53,653 nucleotides of DNA from Oscillatoria sp. (GCA_011390515.1 JAABSJ010000011.1:1-53653), one strand, 5' to 3'. Positions 1 through 8,065 are shown, counted from the stretch's first letter. Numbers and translations are program-made. Notes: a model not told the origin generated them from the letters alone.

Positions 1-162
1 TGGGGGTTGGTCCTTGGGGGTTGGTCCTTGGGGGTTGGTCCTTGGGGGTTGGTCCTTGGGGGTTGGTCCTTGGTCCTTGGGGGTTGGTCCTTGGTCCTTG
101 GTCTGGTGACAAATAACAAATGACCAATGACAAATGACAAATAACAAATGACCAATGACAAT
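1..162. repeat. Heptameric short tandem repeats (STRR)
   Basis: Two blocks of 7-bp units. Bases 1-98 alternate TGGGGGT and TGGTCCT, mostly as a 14-bp pair repeated five times, then with irregular TGGTCCT insertions. After a short junction, bases 111-159 are seven heptamers drawn from AAATAAC, AAATGAC and CAATGAC, the order partly repeating at a 28-bp period. Heptameric STRRs are a known feature of filamentous cyanobacterial genomes. The block begins at the window edge, so its full length is unknown. Confidence 0.85.
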
Positions 163-196
163 TCCGTAGTTGTACGGATAAAAAAATTTTTTTAGG
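163..196. terminator. Possible bidirectional terminator hairpin
   Basis: TCCGTA (163-168), loop GTTG and TACGGA (173-178) form a perfect 6-bp stem followed by an A-run and then a T-run. It could end transcription of a gene left of the window. A second inverted repeat, CCGGTA/TACCGG, lies at 204-232. The stem is short, so the call is tentative. Confidence 0.35.
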
Positions 197-295
197 TTTG
201 ATGCCGGTAGAAACGCTCTTCAATTTTACCGGAATGCTTGATGAAATCGGGTCGAAACCTAGGATGACTTGGGCGCATAAACCCTGAGTTCATCT

Positions 296-328
296 GGTCA
301 TTTTTGGGTCATAATCGTTTGATATTGT
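296..328 (+). promoter_or_regulatory. GGTCAT tandem operator and -10 box of the BOF-RTX gene
   Basis: GGTCAT at 296-301 and again at 307-312 give a direct repeat with an 11-bp period. Ten bases after the second copy is TATTGT (323-328), a plausible -10 hexamer, and the gene starts at 372. No good -35 hexamer is present, which fits activation by a bound regulator. The same arrangement with the same spacings is found at two other promoters here (6662-6694 minus, 6732-6764 plus). Direct repeats one helical turn apart are typical of OmpR/PhoB-family sites. Confidence 0.6.
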
Positions 329-371
329 CAAAAGGAGTAGAAAACAATATCAATCCAGAAGGAATACAAAA

Positions 372-1580
372 ATGGTCGTTAATATTGGTCAAGTGCCGGT
401 TCAACCCGATGTGATGGTAACCATTGCCGGGACAGTTGTCGCCGTGAGGGAGGATGAATTTTTACTCCAAGATAGTACCGGCCAAATTTGGGTCGAACCG
501 GCGAATGGAGCCCGGGTGACTGTTAATATCGGAGATCAATTGACCATTGTGGGCGATCGCGATGATGTAGAAGACTTCGATGCCATCAGCATTACCCGGA
601 CTAATTCCCCAGAACCCATCCAAATTTTTGCCTTACCCGGTGTGACTCCTCCGGTTCCTGAACCGACTCCTCCGGTGGTGTCTACTCCATTAAATACCAG
701 TCCCGTTCAAAATATTGGTCAATTGCCGGTTCAACCGGATGTGATGGTAACCATTGCCGGGACAGTTGTCGCCGTGAGGGAGGATGAATTTTTACTCCAA
801 GATAGTACCGGCCAAATTTGGGTAGAACCCCAGGGGGGGAGTTGGAATGGGTTCAATTTAAACATCGGCGATCGGGTAACTGTCTTAGGCGATCGCGATG
901 ATGTAGAAGACTTCGATGCCATCAGCATTATTCGCAGCAATTCTCCCGTAGTCATGCCCTTAAACTGGCAAAATACCCAGGGACAGAATCAGATTCAGGG
1001 AACCCCGATGGATGATGTAATCGCCGGAAATTCCCTCATCCCGAATACTATTAATGGCAACTCAGGAAATGATACCTTATTCGGGGGAGAAGGGGATGAT
1101 GTTCTCTCCGGTAATGTCGGTCAAGATATGTTGTTGGGTCTGAGTGGCAATGATATTCTATTTGGGGGAAAAGGGGATGATACCCTTTGGGGAAATCAGG
1201 GCCAAGATATGCTCTTGGGGAATCTGGGAAATGACTTGCTGTTTGGGGGAAAAGATTCAGATTTTCTGGATGGAGGGGAAGGCAATGATACCCTCAGTGG
1301 CGATTTAGGACAAGATTTTTTGACCGGAGGACCGGGGAATGATGTGTTTGTTTTATCCTCGGAAACTGCCGCCACAGATTTGGCAACTGCCGATCGCGTT
1401 CTGGATTTTGAAATCGGGTTTGATCGCATTCAACTGAGTCCAGGATTAACATTTGCTGACTTGAGTTTAGAAGCGATCGACTTAGGTACTGCGATTCGAG
1501 TCCCGCAGTTCAATCAAGTTCTAGGAATTATTGATAATGTCACGCCATCGATGCTCAGTGCCAATGATTTCTTGGTCTAA
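372..1580 (+). CDS. BOF (OB-fold) repeat protein with RTX calcium-binding C-terminus
   Basis: The 402-residue protein has two BOF-like OB-fold domains (about residues 4-80 and 114-192) joined by a Pro-rich linker (about 88-108). They are followed by glycine/aspartate nonapeptide RTX repeats of the GGxGxD type (about 213-330) and a C-terminal segment typical of secreted RTX proteins. There is no N-terminal signal peptide, so export by a type I system through the C-terminus is the likely route; no transporter is in the window. RTX repeats bind Ca2+ outside the cell. The start is supported by AGAAGGA at 357-363. The two OB domains are almost identical at DNA level, indicating recent internal duplication. 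BOF proteins such as YgiW/YdeI bind small ligands and act in envelope stress; the ligand here is unknown. A GGTCAT operator precedes the gene and a two-component system follows it. Confidence 0.85.
   Translation: MVVNIGQVPVQPDVMVTIAGTVVAVREDEFLLQDSTGQIWVEPANGARVTVNIGDQLTIVGDRDDVEDFDAISITRTNSPEPIQIFALPGVTPPVPEPTPPVVSTPLNTSPVQNIGQLPVQPDVMVTIAGTVVAVREDEFLLQDSTGQIWVEPQGGSWNGFNLNIGDRVTVLGDRDDVEDFDAISIIRSNSPVVMPLNWQNTQGQNQIQGTPMDDVIAGNSLIPNTINGNSGNDTLFGGEGDDVLSGNVGQDMLLGLSGNDILFGGKGDDTLWGNQGQDMLLGNLGNDLLFGGKDSDFLDGGEGNDTLSGDLGQDFLTGGPGNDVFVLSSETAATDLATADRVLDFEIGFDRIQLSPGLTFADLSLEAIDLGTAIRVPQFNQVLGIIDNVTPSMLSANDFLV
381..828 (+). repeat. Internal duplication of the OB-fold coding unit
   Basis: Bases 381-498 recur at 711-828 (offset 330) with only a few substitutions. 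A further identical stretch beginning with the HIP1 site at 553 recurs at 889 (offset 336, two extra codons in the second copy). Near identity at silent positions argues for recent duplication or gene conversion, not old domain repetition. Confidence 0.9.
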
Positions 1581-1709
1581 GCTCTACTATTATAGGGCTA
1601 CAGAGGGATGGGTGTAATCTGGAACGGAGCGATTCTCGGAACAGGGAATGTCCCCGTTCAGGATTGCTCGAAATCAACCGGATGAATCAGTTCTCAGCCG
1701 AGGTTTGTG

Positions 1710-2387
1710 ATGCGAATTTTATTAGTTGAAGATGACCCAGAACAACTCGAACCTCTGCATAATGCCTTGACTCGTTCGGGACATATTGTAGATGGGGTGG
1801 CGGAGGGAACCGATGCGCGATGGTTAATTGGGGAAAAGGACTATGATTTACTGATTTTAGATTGGATGTTACCGGGAGAAGATGGGGTTTCTATTTGTAA
1901 ATTCTATCGAGAAGGGGGGAAAACTTCGCCGATTTTAATGTTGACGGCAAAAGATACGACGGCGGATAAAGTGAGGGGATTAGATGCGGGGGCCGATGAT
2001 TATTTGGTTAAACCCGTAGATGTGGAGGAATTGTTGGCAAGAGTCCGCGCCTTACGCAGGCGATCGCCCCTGTGGATTGGGGATATTCTCGAAGTGGGGG
2101 ATTTATCTTTAAATCTGGATACCATGCGCTTAACCCGAGGAGAATGCAGTATTAAACTCGCCAGTCGGGACTTTCAAATGTTGGAATATCTGATGCGAAA
2201 TCCGGGTAAAGTAATCAGTCGCGATCGCCTGGAACAAGCCCTCTGGGAATGGGGGGAAGAACCGGAAAGCAACGCCGTCGCTTCTCGGGTGAAACGCCTG
2301 CGAAAGCGATTGCAAGAATTGGAAATAGAAACTTGGATTGAAACCGCCTATGGGGTGGGTTATCAGTTTGAACCTCAGAATAATTAA
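1710..2387 (+). CDS. OmpR/PhoB-family response regulator
   Basis: The 225-residue protein has a receiver domain (about 1-115) with the acidic pocket in LLVEDD, the phospho-acceptor Asp51 in LLILDWMLPG, and the conserved Lys in YLVKPVD. A winged-helix Trans_reg_C DNA-binding domain follows (about 125-222). I use ATG 1710; an in-frame GTG at 1707 is the only close alternative. It sits 3 bp before the histidine-kinase gene, so the two are surely co-transcribed. Such regulators bind as dimers to direct repeats about 11 bp apart, which is the layout of the GGTCAT operators at 296, 6678 and 6732. It is therefore the natural candidate to read them, although its own upstream region lacks the motif. 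It resembles cyanobacterial RppA-type regulators, but I cannot assign orthology. Confidence 0.93.
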   Translation: MRILLVEDDPEQLEPLHNALTRSGHIVDGVAEGTDARWLIGEKDYDLLILDWMLPGEDGVSICKFYREGGKTSPILMLTAKDTTADKVRGLDAGADDYLVKPVDVEELLARVRALRRRSPLWIGDILEVGDLSLNLDTMRLTRGECSIKLASRDFQMLEYLMRNPGKVISRDRLEQALWEWGEEPESNAVASRVKRLRKRLQELEIETWIETAYGVGYQFEPQNN

Positions 2388-2390
2388 TCA

Positions 2391-3869
2391 ATGAATGGGC
2401 TTAAAATTTCTCTAAATTTCTGGCATCAACTGCCGATTCGCATTCGTGGCACTCTGATTATTGCCATTCCCGTAACTTGTTTATTTACCACTTTATCTGC
2501 ATTCGCTTGGTTGAAAGTTAGCTTAATTGAAGATGAAGAATGGGTTCAACATACGCAAATTGTCCGCCTAGAAACTAAACGCCTTTTAAATGCCCTAGTT
2601 GATGCCGAAACCGGAGTCCGGGGGTATGGCTTAACATTCAGGGAAGAGTTTTTAAACCCTTATAACCAAGCCATTCCGATAATTCCTGACTCTTTAGAAC
2701 GCTTACAATATTTAGTCACAGATAACCCCGAACAAACCCTCCTTCTTCAAGAAATCAAGACAATCACCCAGGAAAACCTAGAGATATTTGACCAAAAAAT
2801 TACCCTCCAATCCGAAGTCAACAAACTACGTGATTCCGACGAGGTTTGGGTTCCGGCTGATGCACTCTATGAATGGTTGGAAGAAGGTAAAGCGACAATG
2901 GATGAAGCCCGCTTATTAATTGACCGCTTTGCTGAAACTGAGGAAAATTTATTAGAAAAACGCCAAATCCATCAAAAATTTTATCGCCAAGTCACTTGGA
3001 ATATTTTATGTATTTCTGCCGGAGTCGGAGTTTTGGGGTTTTTCTTGTCGATTCATCTATTTTATAAACTTGAACAAGAATTAGCCACCCGAGAAGTGAA
3101 CTTAAAAGCCAGCAATGAACGCTTAGAAATGGTCTGCGAACAACTTCAGAGGTTTACCGCCAATGCTTCTCATGAATTACGCACCCCCTTAGCGGCAGTC
3201 TTGAGTAATGCTCAGGTGGGGTTAATGGATATCGCCGATTTGGAAGAGTTACAAGACGATGGGGAAGATTATATCCCCTTGAAGAAACGTCTACAAAAAA
3301 TTGTCGAAACAACCAAGAAAATGAGCGATTTAGTCGGGCAATTGTTATTTTTAGCGCGCCATGAAGGGGGAATAAATTCTGACTCTTTAAATCCCGTAGA
3401 TTTAGCCCCGGTTTTGAAGCAATTAATCGCTGATTTTTTCCCAGAAGCTCAAGCTAAGTCCCTAGACTTAACCTATCATTGCACCCAGACTATCATTCCC
3501 GTCAAAGCGGATATTAGTTTACTCCCCCAAGCGGTGATCAATCTCTTGAGTAACGCTTGTCGCTACACTCCAGCCGGAGGAAAAATTGAGGTATCTGTAT
3601 CGACGGTAGAAAATTGGGCTATCATTGAGGTCAAAGATACGGGAGTTGGGATTCCGCCTGATGCCCTTCCTCATATTTTTGAACGGTTTTACCGGGTGGA
3701 TAAAAAACGCTATGAAACGGTAAAAGGTTTTGGACTCGGATTGGCGATCGCCCAGCAAATTGTGCAACTTCATGGCGGCAACCTGGAGGTATCTAGCATC
3801 CTGAATCAAGGTTCAATTTTTACCATTCGTTTACCGTTAATACGGAATTCAATTCCCAAAAGTCTATAA
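2391..3869 (+). CDS. CHASE3 sensor histidine kinase
   Basis: The 492-residue membrane kinase has a transmembrane helix near residues 19-41, an extracytoplasmic helical CHASE3-like sensor (about 42-190, with the typical [11 protein letters not shown] motif), and a second transmembrane helix (about 203-223). HisKA follows with phospho-acceptor His261 in SHELRTPL, then HATPase_c with N box [11 protein letters not shown]1 DTGVGIP, F box and G2 GFGLGLAIA. All catalytic motifs are intact. It begins 3 bp after the response-regulator gene and should phosphorylate it. The signal is unknown. Oddly, the last codons and the stop lie in the first bases of a dispersed repeat (3859-3970), so the C-terminus has apparently been reset by repeat insertion. 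Confidence 0.93.
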   Translation: MNGLKISLNFWHQLPIRIRGTLIIAIPVTCLFTTLSAFAWLKVSLIEDEEWVQHTQIVRLETKRLLNALVDAETGVRGYGLTFREEFLNPYNQAIPIIPDSLERLQYLVTDNPEQTLLLQEIKTITQENLEIFDQKITLQSEVNKLRDSDEVWVPADALYEWLEEGKATMDEARLLIDRFAETEENLLEKRQIHQKFYRQVTWNILCISAGVGVLGFFLSIHLFYKLEQELATREVNLKASNERLEMVCEQLQRFTANASHELRTPLAAVLSNAQVGLMDIADLEELQDDGEDYIPLKKRLQKIVETTKKMSDLVGQLLFLARHEGGINSDSLNPVDLAPVLKQLIADFFPEAQAKSLDLTYHCTQTIIPVKADISLLPQAVINLLSNACRYTPAGGKIEVSVSTVENWAIIEVKDTGVGIPPDALPHIFERFYRVDKKRYETVKGFGLGLAIAQQIVQLHGGNLEVSSILNQGSIFTIRLPLIRNSIPKSL

Positions 3870-4152
3870 CAACCCGCACCCTAAAGGGTGGGGCTATACG
3901 GACAAAGCCCGCCTGCGCTTCTCTGAAGAGAAAATCGACTTTTAACAACCGGATTTGATATAATTCATTATCTTTCTTCTGTTCGTAGTAACGACTTCAG
4001 TCGTTCTCTTTCCTGAGACTTCATACTCCATCCAATCCCCAAAGTCTATAACAACCCACACCCTAAAGGGTGGGGCTATACTGACGAAGCCCGCCTGCGC
4101 TTCTCTGAAGAGAAAATCGACTTTTAACAACCGGATTTGATATAATTCATTA
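3859..4152. repeat. Two direct copies of a 112-bp dispersed repeat
   Basis: Bases 3859-3970 recur at 4041-4152 (offset 182) with only a few differences. Each contains CCCTAAAGGGTGGGG and GCCCGCCTGCGC and ends in TATAATTCATTA. The 70-bp spacer holds another dispersed motif, ACGACTTCAGTCGT (near 3991-4004). A related family occurs at 8066-8326. This repeat fills the whole gap between the kinase and the nucleotidyltransferase gene. Confidence 0.85.
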
Positions 4153-4181
4153 ACCCTTGATTCATAATCTAGTTCATATCC

Positions 4182-5030
4182 ATGACTAAAATTATCCCTT
4201 GGGGTCACATTTTTCCAACCAATCAAGAGGGTTTTATTCTCAATGATTGTCATCGGGATAAAATTCTTCCACCCTGGACCTCTTTAGTGGAGGAACTACG
4301 CCAAACTTGTCTACAGATTTGGCCCTCACGCTTACAAGCACTTTATCTGCGCGGTTCGGTCCCGCGCGGTTTGGCAATTTTGAACGGTTCTGATTTAGAT
4401 AGTTTTGCCCTATTATCCGGGGAAATTACCCCAGAAGATATTGAACAGTCCCGGCAACTTTGCCAAACTCTGAAAAGACGGTATTTATTTTGCAAAAAAG
4501 TAGAGTTAATTCTCTTTGATGACAGATTAATCCACAACACAAATTCGATTTGGCCGGTGATTATTCAAGCCGAAAGTTTACAAATTGCTGGTAATTTTAT
4601 CCCCAAAATCCTGAAGGTTAAACCCGGTCATGATTTGATTAGCTACAGTTATACTTGGCAATCGGATTTAGCTAACACCTTAAGAGGTTTAGAATGTTTA
4701 TCTCCCAGTGCCTTAGATTATTCAAATCAAGTCAAAAAACGATGTGCTTGGATTGCTCGACGCCTGATTAGAGTCGGATTTGAATTGGTGATGGAACAAG
4801 ACCAATGTTATACCCCCGATTTATATCAGTGCTATCAACGATTTTCCGCTTACTTCCCTGAACAAAGGAATTCCATGAGAAAAGCGCTAGAATTGGCAAT
4901 CAACCCTTCTGCAAATCGGGCCGGTTTAATCATATTTTTACGCCGGTTTGGCCGATGGTTAGAAGGGGAAGTTCACCGAAAATTTTATTCCTCAATTGAG
5001 GAGGAACCGTCTACAAATAAAATTCCCTGA
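4182..5030 (+). CDS. Pol-beta-fold nucleotidyltransferase-like protein
   Basis: The 282-residue protein has the minimal nucleotidyltransferase signature: RGS (Gly58-Ser59), then SDLDSFAL (Asp71 and Asp73 as metal ligands) and a third carboxylate probably at Glu108 in VELILF. The rest is mostly helical, as in aminoglycoside- or tRNA-type nucleotidyltransferases with a C-terminal helical domain. The substrate cannot be read from sequence; antibiotic adenylyltransferase, tRNA-modifying or toxin-type roles are all possible. Its 3' end overlaps the convergent JmjC gene by 46 bp. No strong ribosome binding site precedes the ATG. Confidence 0.7.
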   Translation: MTKIIPWGHIFPTNQEGFILNDCHRDKILPPWTSLVEELRQTCLQIWPSRLQALYLRGSVPRGLAILNGSDLDSFALLSGEITPEDIEQSRQLCQTLKRRYLFCKKVELILFDDRLIHNTNSIWPVIIQAESLQIAGNFIPKILKVKPGHDLISYSYTWQSDLANTLRGLECLSPSALDYSNQVKKRCAWIARRLIRVGFELVMEQDQCYTPDLYQCYQRFSAYFPEQRNSMRKALELAINPSANRAGLIIFLRRFGRWLEGEVHRKFYSSIEEEPSTNKIP

Positions 5031-6178
5031 GTGACTAACCGAGTCAATAGGGGAATCACTCCGGTTTCTACATCCAAGGAGGGACACCAGTCGGCTAAAT
5101 CTAGGAGACTAAATCCTCCGGGACGAAACAGTTTTTCGACGACATCGGTGGGAATTCCTTTAATTGTCGCTTGTTTGGCACCGATAATCACTTGAGTTTG
5201 ATGGTCCTCAAGGGAAATGATTTGCACGGGATGTAAAGTAGAAGGAACAAATCGAGTTTCTAGTCCGAAGTCGAAAATTTGACTACCTAGTTGATGGGGG
5301 AAGGCAAAGGGAAGTGGGGTGCGATCGCGATAGTTTAAATCATCTAAATACCCCGTGATGGTTTCGGGATTTTCCAGGAATTCAACCAGGCGATCGCGCA
5401 ACTGTTCCATATAGGGTTGCACTGCGGTTCTATCTCCTGACGGAATCACCGGCAAACTCGCTCTCCATTGAGTATTTTCCTGCAATTCTTTCCCCAACCA
5501 ATTCATCCAATCTAACCCGGTTTGACAATCAATTCCTAATGTCAAATGCAGGGATGGGGAATAGTCATCTCGGGACGGATTAGAACAGGCGATCGCATAA
5601 TGCCAATGTCCCCGAGGAATATACAACAAATCTCCCGGTTGCAAGGTACATTCCAAATAAGGCGGCACATCCGGCGGAATCTGGTCCTTAGAACGCATCC
5701 CATTAACGGGAAAAGGAACAGTTTCCGGAAAAACAAACCAGTCTTTTTCCCCCTCAATTTGCAAAATCAGCACATCATGGGTATCATAATGACAGTTAAA
5801 TCCTTGTTGGTCACTCGGCGAACAATACAGGTTAATTTGGCTGCGATATCCGGTTTGTTGCCGAACATCAGCCACCAATTTTTCCAGTTCCGGAACCCGT
5901 TCATGAACGCTATCAATAATTAAAGTCGCTCCTTGGTGCAGTCGTTCCAGCCATTGATGGGAGGGAGTCGCCGGTAACGATTCTCCATCCAAAGAGAATC
6001 GCAAATTCGGATACTGAATCAGGTGATAATTCAATAAATGATTCAATTGATTCCACCCAAATAAACCCGCAAATTTATCCTGACTTTTTCCAGGAATAAA
6101 TAGAGCTATTTTATTCCAGTTTTTCTCAAAAAATTGGGAAGGTGCATAGGGATAGAATAGAAATTCAAAAATATCCAT
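4985..6178 (-). CDS. JmjC/cupin-4 family 2-oxoglutarate oxygenase
   Basis: The 397-residue protein belongs to the ROXA/MINA-like JmjC family. Iron ligands are visible as H130-x-D132 in CHYDTHD, followed by DVLILQIEGEKDWFVF, and the distal His193 in GDLLYIPRGHWH. The family hydroxylates protein side chains, such as ribosomal proteins, using Fe(II) and 2-oxoglutarate. The C-terminal part (about 290-397) resembles the winged-helix region found in ribosomal oxygenases, but I see it only loosely. Its gene ends inside the convergent nucleotidyltransferase gene, with stop TAA at 4985-4987. The target is unknown. Confidence 0.8.
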   Translation of the reverse strand: MDIFEFLFYPYAPSQFFEKNWNKIALFIPGKSQDKFAGLFGWNQLNHLLNYHLIQYPNLRFSLDGESLPATPSHQWLERLHQGATLIIDSVHERVPELEKLVADVRQQTGYRSQINLYCSPSDQQGFNCHYDTHDVLILQIEGEKDWFVFPETVPFPVNGMRSKDQIPPDVPPYLECTLQPGDLLYIPRGHWHYAIACSNPSRDDYSPSLHLTLGIDCQTGLDWMNWLGKELQENTQWRASLPVIPSGDRTAVQPYMEQLRDRLVEFLENPETITGYLDDLNYRDRTPLPFAFPHQLGSQIFDFGLETRFVPSTLHPVQIISLEDHQTQVIIGAKQATIKGIPTDVVEKLFRPGGFSLLDLADWCPSLDVETGVIPLLTRLVTQGILFVDGSSSIEE

Positions 6179-6310
6179 AAATCAGTCGTTCTGACGAATC
6201 ATCAATAATTTACCTGGATTTAAAATCAAACTGGGAGTGTAAACCGGGAAAAACTTGATTGGATGACACTCCCAGTCCTCAGTCAATCGGCTTTCAAAAC
6301 GACCGAGAGA

Positions 6311-6613
6311 TTATACCTGACGAATAAAGGAAGTCTGACCGGCTTGATTGCGATCGGCATCCTGATCAACATCCTGATCCACATTTCGATCCACATTTCG
6401 ATCCACATCCGCATCACTAAATAACCAGGCTGATTCGGAACTGTTGGGGGAATTGTTAGTCAGGTTAACCACTTCAACTTCTACGGAAGAATTCCCAGCG
6501 AGATTGACCGGAGAACTGCTGAGTGCAGATTGAGCTGGGGCAACTAATAGTAAACTGGCTTTGGCACTCAAAAGACAGGCCATGATTAGATTTGAAGACT
6601 TTAAATTAAACAT
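6311..6613 (-). CDS. Small secreted protein with Asp-rich tetrapeptide repeats
   Basis: The 100-residue protein has a Sec signal peptide (hydrophobic stretch ending near APAQSA, about residue 29). A Ser/Asn-rich middle leads to a run of acidic tetrapeptides such as VDRN, VDQD and ADRN near the C-terminus, encoded by about five 12-bp tandem repeats around 6355-6410. I do not recognise a family. The acidic repeats suggest cation binding, by inference only. It is transcribed divergently from the second BOF gene and has its own GGTCAT tandem operator (6678-6694), so it is probably co-regulated with both BOF genes. Confidence 0.65.
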   Translation of the reverse strand: MFNLKSSNLIMACLLSAKASLLLVAPAQSALSSSPVNLAGNSSVEVEVVNLTNNSPNSSESAWLFSDADVDRNVDRNVDQDVDQDADRNQAGQTSFIRQV

Positions 6614-6661
6614 TCTGCAAGATTTCTCCGGTAATGAATCGTTTTTTTTGAACTTAAATTA

Positions 6662-6694
6662 ACCTTACCTTAATATTATGACCAAAATATGACC
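6662..6694 (-). promoter_or_regulatory. GGTCAT tandem operator of the Asp-rich gene
   Basis: On the minus strand GGTCAT (6694-6689), five bases, GGTCAT (6683-6678), ten bases and TAAGGT (6667-6662) reproduce the spacing seen upstream of 372 and 6790. The gene starts 49 bases further on, at 6613. Confidence 0.6.
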
Positions 6695-6731
6695 GAGAGA
6701 AGCCTTCCCTATTTCTGATCGCTGGATTTTT

Positions 6732-6764
6732 GGTCATTTTCTGGTCATATTTATTTTCTAACCT
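6732..6764 (+). promoter_or_regulatory. GGTCAT tandem operator of the second BOF gene
   Basis: GGTCAT at 6732-6737 and 6743-6748 (11-bp period), ten bases, then TAACCT (6759-6764) as possible -10. With the minus-strand operator at 6678-6694 it forms an inverted pair of tandem repeats between two divergent genes. Confidence 0.6.
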
Positions 6765-6789
6765 AGAGGCCAATTTGAGGTGAAACCAG

Positions 6790-7167
6790 ATGAAATCAAT
6801 CTTTACAGCGGTTTTGACTGCTACGATGTTTGTTATGGGCATTAATCCAGTCAGCGCCCAAATTCCGATTCGAGAATTACAGCGCACTTCGGGACTAACT
6901 ATCTCCGGTGAGATTAGAAGTGTAGTCGGTAATCAGTTTATACTGGATGACGGGACGGGTCAAGTCATCGTGGATGCCGGACCCCGTTGGTATCATCAAC
7001 TGGATTTCCGCGAAGGGGAGCGCGTGACAGTGATGGGAAAATATGAAGGTTATGATTTGGATGCCTTCACGATTACTCGGGAGAATGGGGAAGTTTTGCA
7101 GATTCGAGACTCGGAAGGTCCCCCGCCTTGGTCCGGAGGTCGTCGGAACCGCAACCGGAATCGATAA
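6790..7167 (+). CDS. Secreted BOF (bacterial OB-fold) protein
   Basis: The 125-residue protein has a signal peptide (cleavage likely after VSAQ, about residue 24). A single OB-fold domain follows (about 34-108: LTISGEIRSVVGNQFILDD, VIVDAG, ERVTVMGKYEG, DAFTITREN), clearly related to the two OB domains of the protein at 372. It ends in a short Pro/Arg/Asn tail (PPPWSGGRRNRNRNR). BOF proteins of this size (YgiW, YdeI) are periplasmic stress factors. The shared GGTCAT promoter and shared domain link it to the BOF-RTX protein and, by inference, to the response regulator at 1710. Confidence 0.8.
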   Translation: MKSIFTAVLTATMFVMGINPVSAQIPIRELQRTSGLTISGEIRSVVGNQFILDDGTGQVIVDAGPRWYHQLDFREGERVTVMGKYEGYDLDAFTITRENGEVLQIRDSEGPPPWSGGRRNRNRNR

Positions 7168-7393
7168 TTCAACAAACCCGGTTTCTAACGGTCTAAAATT
7201 TTTGCGGCTGAGGAGTCCCAGGGGCGGGGAACGCAGAGGATAACACAACGTGAGAGATAATGGTGGCATCACTGACGGATTGCCCCTGATGTTCCAACGC
7301 CGAAATCGGCGGTTATTTTATGGGCGATCGCCCTCACTGGGTAAACCGATTGATAGCATAAGCAATAAGACTATCTTGTAGGAAGGGATAAAG

Positions 7394-8035
7394 ATGAACT
7401 CAGATAATAGCCGACCCGATCGCGAAAACGCAAACCAACCCCCATCCTGGGATTCGGAGGAAGAATACCCCGCCCGAATCCCAGAACAACCGTTAACACC
7501 CCCAAATCCGGGCATTCCCAGAGGCGATCGCAGGTATAGTGCATCCGAGCAATTCCGAAACCCTGCCATTGATGAACTGCGTCGGGAACAAGAACGTCAC
7601 CTTCAAAACCTCGGGGAACTGCGACAAGAAGAGGCGCGATTGAGCAGACAGGTTCAGGAATTACGCCAACAAGAAGACCATATCAACCGCCGAATTGAAG
7701 GAATCCAATTAGAAGAAGAGGAACGGCGCATGGGTGAAGTTAGACGCAGACTGGCTTTAAGCAAGACTAATCAAGTGATTTACTATCTGATGGGAGCATT
7801 GGGAGTTTTGTTGGTTTTGCGAGTCCTGTTGCGACTCTTAGGCGCAAACCCAGCCAACCAGTTTGCCGGATTTATTTATGCCTTATCTGCTCCCTTTGTC
7901 ATGCCATTTGAAACCCTATTTACCACCCCAACCTTTGGAAATTCTGCTTTTGAATTCAACGCTTTGATTGCGATCGCCGTCTATGGATTACTGACTTGGC
8001 TGGTGATTCGGTTACTGGAATTAATTTGGAATTGA
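7394..8035 (+). CDS. YggT-family membrane protein with coiled-coil N-terminus
   Basis: The 213-residue protein has a Pro-rich disordered start (about 1-60) and a charged coiled coil rich in Glu, Arg and Gln (about 65-120). The C-terminal YggT/Ycf19-like domain has two hydrophobic segments (about 128-152 and 180-212) around FAGFIYALSAPFVMPFETLF. YggT proteins are implicated in cell division, osmotic response or thylakoid organisation; the exact role is unsettled. AGGAAGGG shortly before the ATG supports the start. Confidence 0.8.
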   Translation: MNSDNSRPDRENANQPPSWDSEEEYPARIPEQPLTPPNPGIPRGDRRYSASEQFRNPAIDELRREQERHLQNLGELRQEEARLSRQVQELRQQEDHINRRIEGIQLEEEERRMGEVRRRLALSKTNQVIYYLMGALGVLLVLRVLLRLLGANPANQFAGFIYALSAPFVMPFETLFTTPTFGNSAFEFNALIAIAVYGLLTWLVIRLLELIWN

Positions 8036-8065
8036 CTGGAATTGATCCGGAATCCGGTTGTGATA

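Noticed and set aside
3942-4253. 103-codon minus-strand ORF
   Set aside because: Mostly inside a duplicated non-coding repeat and overlapping the start of the nucleotidyltransferase gene; no domain and no ribosome binding site.
6355-6410. 12-bp tandem repeats considered as a CRISPR-like array
   Set aside because: Units are contiguous without spacers and keep the reading frame of a secreted protein; coding repeats.
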